Positions 49,901-63,400 of a DNA stretch of 64,000 nt are shown here, piece by piece (position 1 is the first letter of the stretch; every line of letters starts with the position of its first letter). A model generated the notes under the pieces. It worked only from the letters and a program-made list of their open reading frames with translations. It searched no databases and was not told where the DNA came from. This DNA comes from Solea solea (taxonomy: Eukaryota > Chordata > Actinopteri > Pleuronectiformes > Soleidae). The DNA is taken from contig NC_081151.1 of the NCBI RefSeq assembly GCF_958295425.1, positions 7,514,618-7,578,617 on the forward strand, written 5' to 3'. The position numbers and the translations under genes are program-made.

Positions 49901-52900
49901 CTCACATAGTTAATTTAAGCTCACATATACTGTAGTTAAAGTTGCAATAACACATCATTGTTGAAAACTGAAACATGCTGGTGATGAAAGTGGTTAACTA
50001 TTTTTTGTGTCAGGGTATGCAGTCCCCTAAATGATATACATTTGGCCAAAATGATATATGATAATATTAAACTGTTTATATTTCCAACAGACATCCATCC
50101 ACTCTGTACAACCTTTGTTTCCACATGCAAATGAGACGCAAGTGATGCGAGTAAAGAAAGGGAAAGCAATGGTGACATAATCTGTGTTTGCATTGTTGCA
50201 TCATTACACTTCTTATATCTGTATCTGAAGTTTATACTATCATTATATTTCTCTTCTGCTGAGCTCAACAGTTTGGGGGTGTGTGGGTGTGTGTGTTTGT
50301 GCGCATGCACACGTGCGCTGACCTTCGTTCTTGCTGATTTCTATATCAGCAAACAGGCCCACTTTGATAATCTGCCACAGAAGTCCCAAGACCAGATGGG
50401 GTTTTCCGGCCATCAGATCATGGGCATCGATGTTCACCACCGTGCAGCCGATGGCTGAGGCTGAGTTCAGACCCAGGATGAGATTCTCCTACAAATGCAG
50501 ATAAATCATGTATCAATACTTTCATACTGTATTACCACAACTGGAGTCACTGTTTATTTTGCAGATGAGAATATCACATAGGATTTATAATAATCTGGTC
50601 AAACATGGTGCATTTTACCAGATTATAATACAGCAATATAACAGTATATAAAGAAATTAAAATATCTTGAACCATTGGTACATTAAACTGTTGCTTTCAT
50701 TTAACACATCAGTGTTCGTGTAAATAATAATAATAATGATGATAATAATCAAGGAATAAAAACATTCTAAAAGGCAGTTTGTGACTGGTCAAGTCATTAG
50801 TTTCAAATGCTGAATGACTGAATTGTTGTTATTAGAAACACCAGGATTATAAACGTGTTACGTGCTCTTCTGCATGACTCTTAAATAAACTCACAGTCAT
50901 TTTGAACGTGGTGAGTTTCTTGGTGTTGATGACTCTTTCATCGATGGTGTCAGGCTGAGACAGGTTGATCATTTTGCTGAAAGTGAACAAAAGAAAAAGT
51001 TCCAGTTAGGTGATCCATGACAGGTGAGTCATTTTCACTCTGTGGAATGATCCTCACGCAGTGTCACACAGAAAAGAAGAAAGGGAGAAATGACACATCA
51101 TAAAATTGCAACACACCATTCCTCACTTTAACCTCTGTTGCCCCAGTTACTTAGCAGCGTGTTATTAAACATCTCCAGAAGATTAAACATTAATTTGTTG
51201 ATTTTTCTGGTCAAATATCTCACATTTGTCTTCTTTATTTGAAATAAATATCATTTTTATTAGCAACAAAACAACAAACATTATACTGCACAATAAATCA
51301 ACTACATTAACTATATTAATAAACTACATTAAGTGTACTGTATGTGATGTATTGAGTGTGGCGTTTGTGTGTTTTACCATAACAGGATGCCATCGCGGAC
51401 AGAGGCGAAGAGGCTTTCGCCGCTGGGGTCCATGGGTAGCAGATGATCACAGTCAGGATCTTTGGCCAAAGCTTTGTTGATCCAGTTTACAAAAGCCACC
51501 TTCTCCTCATCTAAACTCAGGAGAGATGAAAATTAGTTGATTGTAATGATTGTACCTTGAAAAAAATCATCATTTATTAAATGATTTTAACACATTAGAA
51601 TATGCTGTATGTGTCACAGGAGAAGTTAGGTGCAATCAAATACAATAATTAGAGCGAACAACTTCAAAATATGGAGACTTAAAGAGTCCTAGATTCTCTT
51701 GCATAGCAACCTTTACATTCAAGTGACAGAGCTCAACATCCTAATTTACAAAAAACAGTGGTATCTAAATGTGTTACCCTACTATGATGGCAACATGTGT
51801 GTTAGCAGTTGTCAAATTAAAGAAAGAAAAGAAAGTAAGATGTAAAAAAAAGCTTAAACTATCACTGTTTAATGGGTATGATGAGTCGTAGAATTTGGAC
51901 TACCAACTATGTGTTCTGGCATTTTCAAGATCAAATACATATATTTCTCATTTCTTCATAATTAAATGGTCAGTTCTGTGACTTCAGTCCAATGTAAGCA
52001 AATTGAAGTTTCAAATAAGGTCAGTAACAATAACAGTTAGAACAGGGGAAAACTATCTCTAACACATACAAAGCACCATCTCTCTCACCAGAGTAAGAGT
52101 GTTGGGTTCCCTCACTGGATTTCCTGGACATTCCACCAAAAGATTGGATGCCATCTCTCCTTGAGATGGTTTTCCTAAACGTCTCACTGAACTTCTTGCT
52201 CTTCAGCTCCTGATAGATCTGAGCAGGCAATGAACAGGCCGTGTTACTCCACCATGCAGTGTATGGATCTGTGGGTCCATGTGTATTTTTGTGCCACCTG
52301 AACTTACAGAAACAAACTCTTCAAAGCTGATCTTCTCATCCTTGTTGGTGTCTCCAGCCATGAAGGTCTCGATGATCTCTCGCACCTTGTAGCCCGGCAG
52401 GGAGAAGCTTGCCTCTCTGAACAGCTCCTGAAGCTCAAAGTCACTCACGAATCCGCTGTTGTCAATATCTGAGCGGAAACATACACACGCAGAAGCAAAC
52501 GAAAGATATAGATGGTGAGTCAATTATAAAAATATGAATCTAAATCTAATGAGGTGAAGAAACCATTCGTAAACATCACCCATGGATTATAAAAGCAAGA
52601 ACAAATGAGGATTTTTATTATCTGGTCTTTATTTTCCTAATTGTTTCCTGGGAAAAATTATAAGAGTGTAAAGACTCTTTAAACAAATAATAATGCATCT
52701 ATTATTAAATAATTTTTGTAAATATTGTTCTCCATTATTTAAAATGAAATGCACACATTCATTGTAACTGAGTATAATAACAATGAAGATCTTTCATTTC
52801 ACACTTGCTCACAGATACTTGGATGATGTTTATGAAATCACAACACAGTCATTTTAAAGTCTGGCTCCCATTTGTATTGATTTCACACCACGATGTCCTT

Positions 52901-53331
52901 TACATATTTTGCTCTTAATTACAAGCACATTTTTATAATCATACACTTACTTTGCACAATCTTATTATTACACCTGAAAATCACGCACACACATACACAG
53001 GTACACAATAAAAATGTCTTACATAAGATAATGCTTTATGGTAGGCAGTAAAATTCTGAAAAAAATAAAAGTGACCTTTTTTTCCACAGGAGCACTTTTC
53101 ATGAGGAAAAAGTAAGTAAATGCAGGTATTTCTTTTCTCAGTCATCAAGTGCATACTGTGCATTTAACAGAACCATTATTGTCATGAGAAACACCTTTAT
53201 TTACCTACTATTTTGAGCCAAAATGGCTGCTTTTGTGTGTGTGTGTGGGTGTGAAACTGACCAATTTTATCAAAGGCCTCTCTGAGTTCTTCCAGGTCAT
53301 CTCGGGAAATCTGTGTGACATGGTTCGCCAT
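46934..53331 (-). CDS. pls1: Plastin-1 (I-plastin / fimbrin), complete
   Basis: Calcium-regulated actin-bundling protein of epithelial microvilli and hair-cell stereocilia. Coding exons: 53331-53262, 52468-52308, 52218-52089, 51510-51378, 50976-50895, 50488-50323, 49716-49574, 49481-49389, 49103-48902, 48606-48528, 47957-47843, 47757-47624, 47508-47385, 47305-47172, 47072-46934; 1905 nt, 634 aa (human PLS1 629), all in phase. Two EF hands ([12 protein letters not shown] and [12 protein letters not shown]) are followed by four calponin-homology domains; marks include [59 protein letters not shown] and [20 protein letters not shown]. Terminus [12 protein letters not shown]. The ATG has a strong Kozak context (GCCACCATGG), and the acceptor at 53353 sits 21 nt upstream of it. 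Exon 7 ends ATG|GTGCCC, a weak donor. I prefer pls1 over pls3/lcp1 from its N-terminus ([13 protein letters not shown]) and the adjacency to atr, as in human. Confidence 0.95.
50030..50322. other. pls1 intron between exons 6 and 7
   Basis: AT-rich, with a GT run near 50280-50300. No exon or named repeat. Confidence 0.4.
51520..52088. other. pls1 intron between exons 3 and 4
   Basis: About 570 bp, AT-rich. No exon or named repeat seen. Confidence 0.4.
52469..53261. other. pls1 intron between coding exons 1 and 2
   Basis: About 790 bp of AT-rich DNA without recognisable features apart from a GT run near 53233-53250. Confidence 0.4.
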
Positions 53332-53611
53332 GGTGGCTTCTGCTTCAAGCACCTAAAACATTCAAGCACAGTTTTCTGTATTGTTCATAATGTAGACGCT
53401 GTTTTTTTTATATATATCTGTTTAAACACTTAAATGAATTCAAGAAAATTGAGACAAAGGAAAATAAAGATCTGTCCAGTTTAGTTGCGTGACTTTTCAT
53501 AGGACACACACACACACAGATATGTCCATATAAATCCTCTGCGGTCTTAACTTTCATATCATAATAAGGTTTCAGTTCTTTTCTTGACTGGACAATAACA
53601 GAAAGACATAC

Positions 53612-53755
53612 CTTTCATAAGAGCCTGTGTGTCCTGTCTTGAGTTCCAAGCCCCTCAGTGCAGATCCCTCTGGTCTGGGAAGCTGGAGACCTGAGCAAAG
53701 AGGAAGCTGGATCCCAGAGAGGCTGGAGAGGTGATTATCTCTCTTAGGAGGAGTC
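53612..53755 (-). other. pls1: Candidate pls1 non-coding first exon
   Basis: On the minus strand TATGAAAG|GTATGTC at 53612/53611 is a good donor, and the next acceptor (TTTTAG|GTGCTTG at 53353/53352) leads into the 21-nt leader before the pls1 ATG. The upstream edge is a guess; sequence just beyond it on the minus strand holds AGATAA (GATA-type) and TGAGTGACTC (AP-1-like). Confidence 0.35.
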
Positions 53756-56029
53756 ACTCAGCAGAGGCACGGAATGGACCTTTGGCCGGCCTGTACCCTG
53801 GGACAGGCGTCGTCTGACAGTTAACATTTAACACCACAGCTGTGTCATCATGTCAAGAAAGGTTCATCTGTTTGTCCTTTCTGCGCAGCTGATTGAAAGT
53901 AAAGGTATAGGTCTGATTTATAACTTTATAGTATGATAAACGAAAACAAAAAAGAGGAAGACATTACCTTTAGTGTTTAGTCGGTGAACAGATTTCCTCT
54001 TTAACAGTTTAACATTTAAAGACCTAACCATAAAAAAGGTGCAAGCCGTATCAACATTGGTGCAAAGGTACAAGGCTGACATCATGGAAGAGAGGTTTGC
54101 TACCTTCCTGACAGTTAAATGAGGAAAATAAACAGATGGGAAGCCCGGTGGCTAGTTTAGCATAGCTCAACACAAAAAGTCAGACTATTCAGCCAAAGCA
54201 ATTTCCTGAAGTCTCTTCTGGCAACACTGACCAAAAATCTCTTAAACCACCAGTGAAAAAAATAGACTTCTACATTTAATTTTGGGTTTCATAAAGAATT
54301 GATAAAATGTTTGAGCTTTAAAAGTGCTTCAGCCATTATGCTAACGCTAAGGCCAAGCTAAGCTAGCACCTCAGTTGTAAATGAACCACTCTAAATTCAC
54401 TAAGCTTTTCGCATTTGTAGTACACTAAAATCTTAACTAATTGGAAAATGCCCACTTTAATGTTGGCATTTCTCTCGTTATATTTCTTACTGTACATCAT
54501 AGTCAGGTTATTTTGGAGCATAGAGCTAATAATTACTTTTTTAACAGAACTGGAGTGTAAATGTTTAAAAAAACCCTCCAGAGTGACACGCTAAAAATAT
54601 ATATAGCAACTTACATAAATTAAGCTTGACAATTACATGATAAACTTTTAGATTTGATACAAACAGGTTGATTTGACAAAGATTATAATAAATGATAATG
54701 ACCTTTGTTAAATATGACTTTTAGAGTTGTCTTTTGAAGTGCTGTATGGGGAAAACCTTGAAAATGTGATGAAAGATAGTGCCAAAAGTGTAAAGCTCAG
54801 AAGGAAATTTGAGTAACCATAAGTTAAATAAGGAATTTCAATAAATAAATATTATATTCCTATAATTCCTATAAGTCTTTTGCCTCTTATTTTTTTAGAC
54901 CAGTGTCACATTTGGCATTTCTGTGGAACATGTTTAAAACATGAAGGCCTGTGTCAACACAATGACCTGTAACCGGAGGCACAGAAGCCAGCATCGTCAC
55001 TCAGATTAACCTGTCCCACTTCACAACAACACTACCACTTCCCTGCAGAGCTCATTATTTATTCAAAAACACAACAATGCTATACAACATTGCTTTTAAT
55101 TTATCTCTCTTTTCCTTTTGAAAAGCTTTTTAACAAAAATTGCAGCATTTGTTCCTAAATCTGTCATTTGACCTGCTTGTTTAAGTCAGGAAATATTATG
55201 GAGGTGATATCACATTTCAGTATCAGTTGTATATTGTGTGTAGAAGTTAACCTGCACAATTAATGCAATAAAATAATAAAAGGAGCTTACATTCAGTCCC
55301 GTGCAGGCCGAAGAGCATAGAGTCCTGTGGAAGATCAGTCAGAGTAGAAAAGCTTGCAGAGGAATAGTTTTGGGCTCTTTCTTCCTTATTCTGCTTCCCC
55401 AACACCTATATTATCTCCTTTATCATAAGCCCTTTTCTTTCCCCCCTAATTTCTCCTCTCACTTTTCTGACTGTTCAAAAGGAAAGACATAGTCCCACAA
55501 TCAGCTGAAACCTAAATACAAGACTGTACCTTACGTTTCCCTCTTGGCTCAGACAAACAGCCTCAACACTTTTTTTCAAACCTGTTCACTACTTCAAAGT
55601 CAAAGTCAGCATCTACATTTTGTCTCCACACGGTGAATGCATCCCTCTATCTCTGCCTCAGGTCTTTTCTTTCTCAGGATACCTGATCGGCCCTGTTTCA
55701 CTCTGTGATGCTGAGGTGCTCTCCGGTTACTCTCTCCTCCTATAATGGACTCCACCTCCAGTCACTGATGTAGCAACCACAGTGTAGGAACCCTGATCCA
55801 GGATCAGATCGTTGTGTAAAAGTGTAACAGGTGGAAACTGAGCCACACAAGCATGTACACAGATGGACTAAATTCCGAGCATTGCTGAGCTTAAATCCTA
55901 ACAAATACTAGGTTTACAAAAAATACTTTTAGATTAAAGGGCCATAATATTTCTGTTGCAAATGAAGGCAATGGAATTGTACAGGAATTGTACAGCTGTT
56001 GATCATTGTAGTCAATCCTCCTGTTTGTA

Positions 56030-56180
56030 CTACCTGACCTTTAAAGGTAAAATGTGTAAAAATACTGACATCTAATGGTGAGGCAGCAGGCTGCAACACA
56101 CGCAGGACTCCTCGGCTCTCAACTGCCTGTCCCAAGCACCAGGGAACCATGGTGCTTGGGACTATGCTATGCACATAGCA
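56030..56180. repeat. Interspersed repeat fragment (ACATCTAATGGTGAGGCAGC)
   Basis: The string AATACTGACATCTAATGGTG and the following AGGCTGCAACACA resemble a common teleost repeat (…GACATCTAGTGGTGAGAC…). Contains the small palindrome AGCACCAGGGAACCATGGTGCT. Confidence 0.45.
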
Positions 56181-56220
56181 TATAAACACTATTTTAACAA
56201 CTCTCTCTTTCTGCTGTATA

Positions 56221-56330
56221 TCTGACACATTTAAGAAGATGAAAATCCCAGAAACTAGAATATATTCCCATTTAAGAAACTAAATAAAAATAAAAAAAAT
56301 CAAAGAAACTATCTTCTTAAATGTGTCAGA
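56221..56330. repeat. Perfect 20-bp inverted repeat, 70-bp loop
   Basis: Arm 56221-56240 (TCTGACACATTTAAGAAGAT) and arm 56311-56330 are exact reverse complements. The loop is A-rich. It may mark the ends of a very short MITE or a hairpin. Confidence 0.85.
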
Positions 56331-56479
56331 ATTCTGACTAATCTCAGAATTCTTCCCTCTTTTTTTTTTTTTTTTTACATATTACTCCTTTATAACAAAG
56401 ACCAAACAGAAGCATTAATAAACCACCAAAGGTTCTGCATTGGAGCTTTAAATTGAGAGATAGACCAGAGAGAAAGAGA

Positions 56480-56667
56480 GGAGAGAAGAGAGAGAGAGAG
56501 CCGAGAGGGGCGTGTCAGCTTTCAGTGATCACATGATCCGGAAAATGTGGGGCTTAATTCCTGTGTTGGACTGTTCTCAGCTACTGCGTTTCTGTCCTTC
56601 GCAGTGCAAAACCTCTCTCGTCTCATTTACGACCCCCGACCCCCGGGCAGACCCTCGTCACTGCACC
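56480..56667 (+). promoter_or_regulatory. gyg1: gyg1 promoter / 5' UTR region
   Basis: CpG content rises just upstream of the gyg1 start codon. TCACATGA (56529-56536), an E-box/CLEAR-like motif, is followed by TCCGGAAAA, which resembles an ETS site. No TATA box. The transcription start is not fixed. Confidence 0.4.
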
Positions 56668-57369
56668 ATGTCAGGTAAGTGACATACACCGCGGCTTCGC
56701 GGACACTCGCAGCCTCCGCACTGACACCGGAACACGGGCCGCCTCTGACTGGACCGGCGCTACACGGACTGGCCTCACCTGCCGAACCATCGCGGTTTAT
56801 AAATGAGACGCAGCGGAAACGAGCAGGTGCAGCGTTTGCACTGTTGCTGCTGCTGCTGCTCAGTGTGAACACGCACTCTCTTACACACACACAAACACAC
56901 GGGTCATTGTCATCATGTTGTGTTTGTTCTCAGTGTCGTGATGGAGCGAGTAATGAATTACTGCAGCGTAGATGGACCAAAGTCAAGTTAGCGATCATTA
57001 AAAACAGCACATCCGGTTAGGATTTTCAAAATTAAACACCATTCGAACGCCATTACTATTGACACAGAAAGGAAAAACTTTACAAAAAAGCGAAAATAAA
57101 TATCCTTTCCCCCCAAAAAATAGTTATACAAATTAGTATCAATTCATTATTAATATATAAGACTGCGTTGTCAGTTCATCCTGTGTTTGGTTTGTTTAGA
57201 TTAGGAAATGACAAAATGGAAAGAGTTCCACCTGCAGATGTCTTTACAAATAAAACCCAGTTAAGTATTTAATTCATACCAAAGACTTAAATCCTCATGT
57301 TTAAGAAACTGGAAATCGGAAACATTACTTATTAAAAGTAATTTTAAGTAAGTAAATTTTAATTTATAC

Positions 57370-57436
<67 letters not shown>

Positions 57437-60400
57437 CTCACACTATATCTTGTTTGGGACTCAAATTGTACTCTATTTGTTGATTGTACTCGTAATCTTC
57501 ACTTATCTTTATCTTTAATGGAGATATTCTTACAACTGATGTGCGCTTACATAATGACGACACATCTGCATTACAGTCATGTTGTGTAATCACTTTGCCT
57601 GGCTGACTTTATCAGACTGGTTCTCTCCGTGCTCTGGTTTTATTTGTGTGCCAACAGTTAAGAGTGGAAGTTGCATACTGTAACCCGACTTACTCGCATT
57701 ACACCACCAACACGGATCCTTTCACCATGTCAAGTGTACACTGCAGTTTCATAAAGGGCTGAAACAACTTAACTAAATGAATTGATTACTAAACAAATCG
57801 TCAACTATTTTGATAATCGATTAATTTGCTTGAGTTTCTCTGTTTTTTCTCGGTTTCTTAAATGTGAATATTTTCCGGTTTATTTGCTCCATATAACTAA
57901 GAAATCATTAAAACAGAATCATCTTGGTTTGTGGACAAAACAAGACGTTTTAGAACACCAACATTAGAGGAAATTATCGGCACATTAATCAATTTATTTA
58001 AATATGCTTGATATTGGATATTCAAATGCCGATATGCAGTATATATATATATCAATTATCGGGCCGATACCTGATACCGATATATATACATCTTTCGTTT
58101 TGCCCAACCTCAGAGGTTAAGAGCATTCTTAGACTGACATTTTTTTTTTTTTCAATGTTGAAGTGCAGTTTTATTTTTTAAAGAAGACATTAACTCCCTG
58201 GAATGATTTGGGCGCTGAAGTTAACTTGACAGACTTATTTCTGTGTGAGGACGTGCATTATGTGTGGACTGTGTACTTTGTGTTGTTCTAATGCTGTGAC
58301 AAGCAAGACACATCACAGATGTTCTCTTAAATTACTATTATTACTTTTTAACATGGTTTCTATAAAGTAGAGCATCATTTTACAAGCAATTACATTTAGG
58401 AAGCAAGTCTTTTTGTTCTTAGTGTAGTTTTTTTCTGTTGTTATTTCTACACAACTATATTCATGTAAAAAGCTTGACATTATTCTGCTAATTTTGTCAT
58501 TGACGAGCAATCTTTAATCACTTCCAGGTTAAATAATCATTGTCATAAAATCTAAAAAAAATAAAAATGCAGTGTTTTAACAAGTAATTGTGTAAATATT
58601 TGTGCCCATATCAGGGACAAATATCAGAGGTGTGTGTAAGTCATGAGGTTTTATTCATGTACAACCCTGTCACAACATGTCCCCACGCTTCCTGTTGGGC
58701 CTTGCAGTTTGACATCGGCAGCTCATGCGTTTCATAGTTTAATCGTCGTTTACAGCTGGTTTGTAGGTCACTGAATCGGACAACGGGAAACATGTGACAC
58801 TTTTCCCACTCCAATCACGTTCCCCCTGAAGCCCATGACAACAACATGTACACACTCGCACACACGTACACGTCTGACACGACTGCTGCTGGCTCTGCGC
58901 CCACTTTCACTCGAGCAGCAACTCACTGGGTTCCTCCCTGCTGTCGTTAATGCATGCATGGGGGGATTCATTGGAGACTGAAGACCCCACAATTGTCCTC
59001 CACATGAATGGGACATGCTGATTCTGCTGCAGTGGGTTATTTACTAAAGCCAGGACTTTGGGAGTTTGCTTCGTTTGGACAGTTGGGAAAATGTCTTTTG
59101 TTTTAATCTAAGATACTCAAGTTAACAGACTTTATGTGCATATTAGTGCACTATAATCTGCTTTCTTTCGTGCTGAAGATGTGTATTCACTTTAAATGCA
59201 CAGTATGTGATTTCTGCCACCAGGGGCCTCTCAGTCAAAACAGTATAAATAGATTTAGTTTAGTTTGGAAGCAGCGTGGGATCCCGAAGGAGAGCTTTGA
59301 TGGCGGAGAACGTGCAACAAATAACAACCAGTGGTCGCGATACATTAATGACAATATACACAAAAAAAAAAACAAAAGGCAACATGAATATTTCCTTCCA
59401 CATTCTGACATTTCTGGGGATGATGTCATTGAAATGCAGCCAAAAATGAAAGCATTTGTTACCTTAAATAGAAATGTGAATTTCTACTACGTGTTGAGGA
59501 AGTTTGGCAAATGTACTGCAAGTACAAAATGTTTAATATTAGTCTCCTTGTTTTCAGATATCTTTAACGCAGAAATGTTACATATTATTATATCTGTAAT
59601 AGCATGTGTAAAAGTAAAAAGTGCAGAAAGCTGCAACTGTTACATGTGACTGATACGCAGAGCATTTTTGAGTTAATATTTATCCACTTTGACACCGTAG
59701 TACAGGAAGTAAGCCTGACGGCAAAAACAATGCGCAGGAAATTTGAGGAAATAGCAGAGGATCACCGTGGGTCTCTGCTCTATGTTGCACTTCCACCCAC
59801 TGCTGCAGTGATAGTTGCATACAGTATTTCCCCAGTGGAGCTGTGGTTCTTGCAGGTATAATGAGATAATCTCATTATTTGCATAAACTACTCTCTTCCT
59901 ATAAGCATAGTTTGACATATTTCAAACCTGAGCAAAAACTTTTCTCAGGTCTCAGTTAAGTGATTAGTTTTCTAAACGTTTAAATGTTTCTCAGATGTCC
60001 TGCTTTGTCCTCAAACCAAAAGTATTAATGATGTAAAGAAACACCTTGTTTTCATTATTAAGTTTCACCGTCACTGGGTGCTAATACAATTAATATGACT
60101 GTAAACTGTATAAATAATGTTTTTCAACCACTCGTACGGCCAATAATAATATTGATGATGGTGTGTTTTGTTTATGTTCGTCCAAGCAGACCAAGCTTTC
60201 GTAACGCTGGCCACCAATGACAGCTACGCCAAAGGAGCGATGGTCCTCGGACAGTCGCTACGAAACCACAACACGTCCAAGAAGCTGGTTGTGCTCGTGG
60301 GACCTCACGTTGCAGAACCATGCAGGTAAAGCAGAGCTCGCTGCAGAGTAAAACGATAGTGTGTGCCAATGAGGGTTTCGAATTATAATCTTATCTTTGT

Positions 60401-60441
60401 GGGGGGTGACTAAGTGGGGGGCATACACCAATACACCGTAT

Positions 60442-60482
<41 letters not shown>

Positions 60483-63400
60483 TTCACTGTGAATTATTCA
60501 TTCTAACACTCGTTTCTGCAAATGACATGTCTACTCTTTACATTAAAAACTGCATTGTTTGTGTGAATAATAACGAGGACTGCACACAGTCATGATAGGG
60601 CCCTCGCCTCCCCACGCAAGTGTCACCACACAAGTCTGGGGGTGCAGCAGTTCCCTGACCTCACCGTCTCCCTTACTCAACAGTCTTTCGTTCACTTTCG
60701 TTGCCCTTGACCAACGCACAGGTCCGGTAACCAGACCCGACCTCCATGCAGTTCCAAGAGTTTTTAATCCACGTTAACCCACTCAAAAATGTCTGGAAAA
60801 GCCATAGTTTGTGCCGGCCAGAGAGAACTGTGACTCGCAGCGATATTTTCTGCTCGGCTGCGACGCGTTCACTGACGCTCGTAAACTCCGCTCGCTCACA
60901 GAATTTGCGCACACATACTCAATGTCCTGTCTCTAATATTGGTAGGGACAATCTGGCTTTCTCCAAATATTGGTAGGGACGTGTCGCCACCGTCCGCACA
61001 CAAACCTACTCTTGGTTTTTACACAGTCGGACGATTTGATGACCTTGACGTAAATTGAACAGGCGCCGATGTATGTATTATGTCACTCCCTGGCTGGTAG
61101 GGGCAGACCTGGGAGAAAAGGTTTAAGTCTACGTTGGTAGACCACCGCTGGTGTTCTAGATTTATCATGTGAATTTTAGGGATTGGAAGGGGAGGGGAGG
61201 TGAGAATACAGGCGACTGTTAGGTTGCTTTATACTAACTCACAAAAAAAGTGACTCTGCCCACTTTGCTGATACATCCAGAGCGTATAGATCACACAGTG
61301 TGTTTGTGTGTGTCACAGGGAAGTCCTTGGTTCCATTTTTGACGAGGTGTGTCTGGTAAACATCATGGACTCGGACGACGAGGCTCATCTGGCTCTGATG
61401 AAGCGTCCGGACCTGGGAGTGACGTTCACCAAGCTGCACTGCTGGACGCTCACACAGTACAGCAAGTGCGTGTTCATGGACGCAGACACAGTGGTGAGGA
61501 AACCACAATCATAATAATTTAACGATTTGCATTCAAATCAGAGAAAACTGAGTGTACTTTTTCTTTGTGTGAAGTCATGTATGTTTAATGTATTCAGGTG
61601 CTGTCGAATATAGATGAACTCTTTGAGAGGGAGGAGCTCTCTGCAGCACCAGACCCCGGTTGGCCAGACTGTTTCAACTCGGGGGTTTTCGTCTTCACGC
61701 CGTCAAATGAGACTCACGAGAAGCTGCTGGCGTTCTGTGAGGAAAACGGCAGCTTTGATGGTGAGCACCGGAGCTTCTTTTTTTCTCATTAAAAGAACAA
61801 GGGCATAATCTGAAGAACCAGAGGATGCAGATTATGTGACCGACATGACCAGCAGTCATGGCTCAATATTCCTTTACTTTAGTGAAAATACAAATTTAAG
61901 CAATTGGCATTAAAAAATCAGGCTTCTGCAGAGCTCGATGACGAGCTGACCATTTGAATCAGGTGTGTTGGAGCAGGGTAACGTCTAAAACATGCAGGGC
62001 AGCGTTCCCCCGAGGACCGGGGTCAGGAAACACTGAGTTAAAGAATATATATATGACTATATCCTACATTTGATTTGTTTATGAGGTCTGGTTGTGGTTA
62101 TCCTTTGACAGCCATATCGACACAGTTTCTATTTATACGTGTCAGAAAGGACAATTATGGTATGTGTCACTGTAATGTGTCAGCTAGAGAGGAGAGATTA
62201 GATAAGTGTCCTTTAACATGTCACACCAGCCTCATGGGGCCCTAATAAAGTGATCTATAGTGCATAGTCTAAAGAGCATTAGTGTGTGTGTGTATCCAAC
62301 TCCTCTTTTCTCAGTGCATAATGATTTGCAAGGTGCAAAAGCGTTTTGTATGATTTGTAGTTGTGTTTTGGCTGTAACATCAGTCAAGTCAATCATATCA
62401 TTCAGGTGTATCTGGTACACTGTGAATTAAATGGCAGGTATAGGAAACTTGAGAGGTAAATAACTGTGCCGTGGAGGCACACAATTACGGTGTATGTACA
62501 CACCCTACGGTTGCAGCGTGGAGGGACGGGTCACTGGATCTTCTACCTCCACTGTCCATCGGCAACTCCCTTAGACTAACCCTAAGTGTTGTAACAAGCA
62601 GGGTCTACGTGCATTGTTATCCCTCACTGAATGCGTAATAATAACTTTCCATATGTGTGTGTGTGTGTGTCTACAGGTGGAGATCAGGGGGTTCTAAACA
62701 GCTTCTTTAACACCTGGGCAACGGCAGATATTACTAAACACCTTCCTTTCATCTACAACCTCAGCAGTATCGCCATCTACTCCTACCTGCCAGCTTTCAA
62801 ACAGTCAGTACATTAGCACACACACACACAGATTGCATTCTTTGTGTGGACGCTCACAGACATAATGCACTCCATTGCCCATTACCCTAACCTTAACCAT
62901 CAGAACTAAATGCCTAACCCTAACCCAATTCTAACCCTAAAACCACATCTTAATCCTCTAAAAGTTGTGCCTGTTTCAGACATGTACACACACACTCACA
63001 CAGCGCTTGTTCCAGTGTCCTCTTTCTGTCTCTCTGCTGTTAGTTTATCTGAGCTCACAAAGGATACAGGAAATGGCATTTATTAAAATATCCATCAAAG
63101 GACTTCATGAATCCATACCAGATCTTTATCCGTGAATAATATGAATCAGAAAATCCATCTTCTTGAACCCAGCCCACATGGGCTCAAAGTTGAATTTGAT
63201 TAATCCTGTTTCTGGCCCAAGTTTTCATTAATGTAGCCCGCAGCGACAATGTAAGATAATTTAGAGACAAATTATTTTAAGACCACATGTGTGCAGACTG
63301 ACACGTCGTCACATTCCCACAACCTGCTTTTCTGGACAGGTACGGCCGCAATGCGAAGGTGGTGCACTTCCTGGGCAAATTGAAGCCGTGGAACTACTCC

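Larger units (their letters stand above)
53760..56480. other. Divergent spacer between pls1 and gyg1
   Basis: Head-to-head intergenic DNA of about 3 kb. It contains a repeat-like segment with GCTAGTTTAGCATAGCTC and GCTAACGCTAAGGCCAAGCT (about 54140-54380), another with ACTGACATCTAATGGTGAGG ... CACCAGGGAACCATGGTGCT (56030-56175), and the perfect inverted repeat at 56221-56330. No gene was recognised; the frame at 55301-55492 is not convincing. Confidence 0.5.
56675..60189 (+). other. gyg1 intron 1
   Basis: A 3.5-kb intron with a (TA)n tract, a copy of the TTTGGTTTGTGGACAAAA family and a repeat at about 59175-59330. The 171-aa open frame 59134-59649 overlaps that repeat and resembles no protein, so it is not called. 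Confidence 0.5.

Noticed and set aside
59134..59649. 171-aa open frame on + in gyg1 intron 1
   Set aside because: It overlaps an interspersed repeat at its start, has no recognisable domain and no splice context, and lies inside a well-supported intron.
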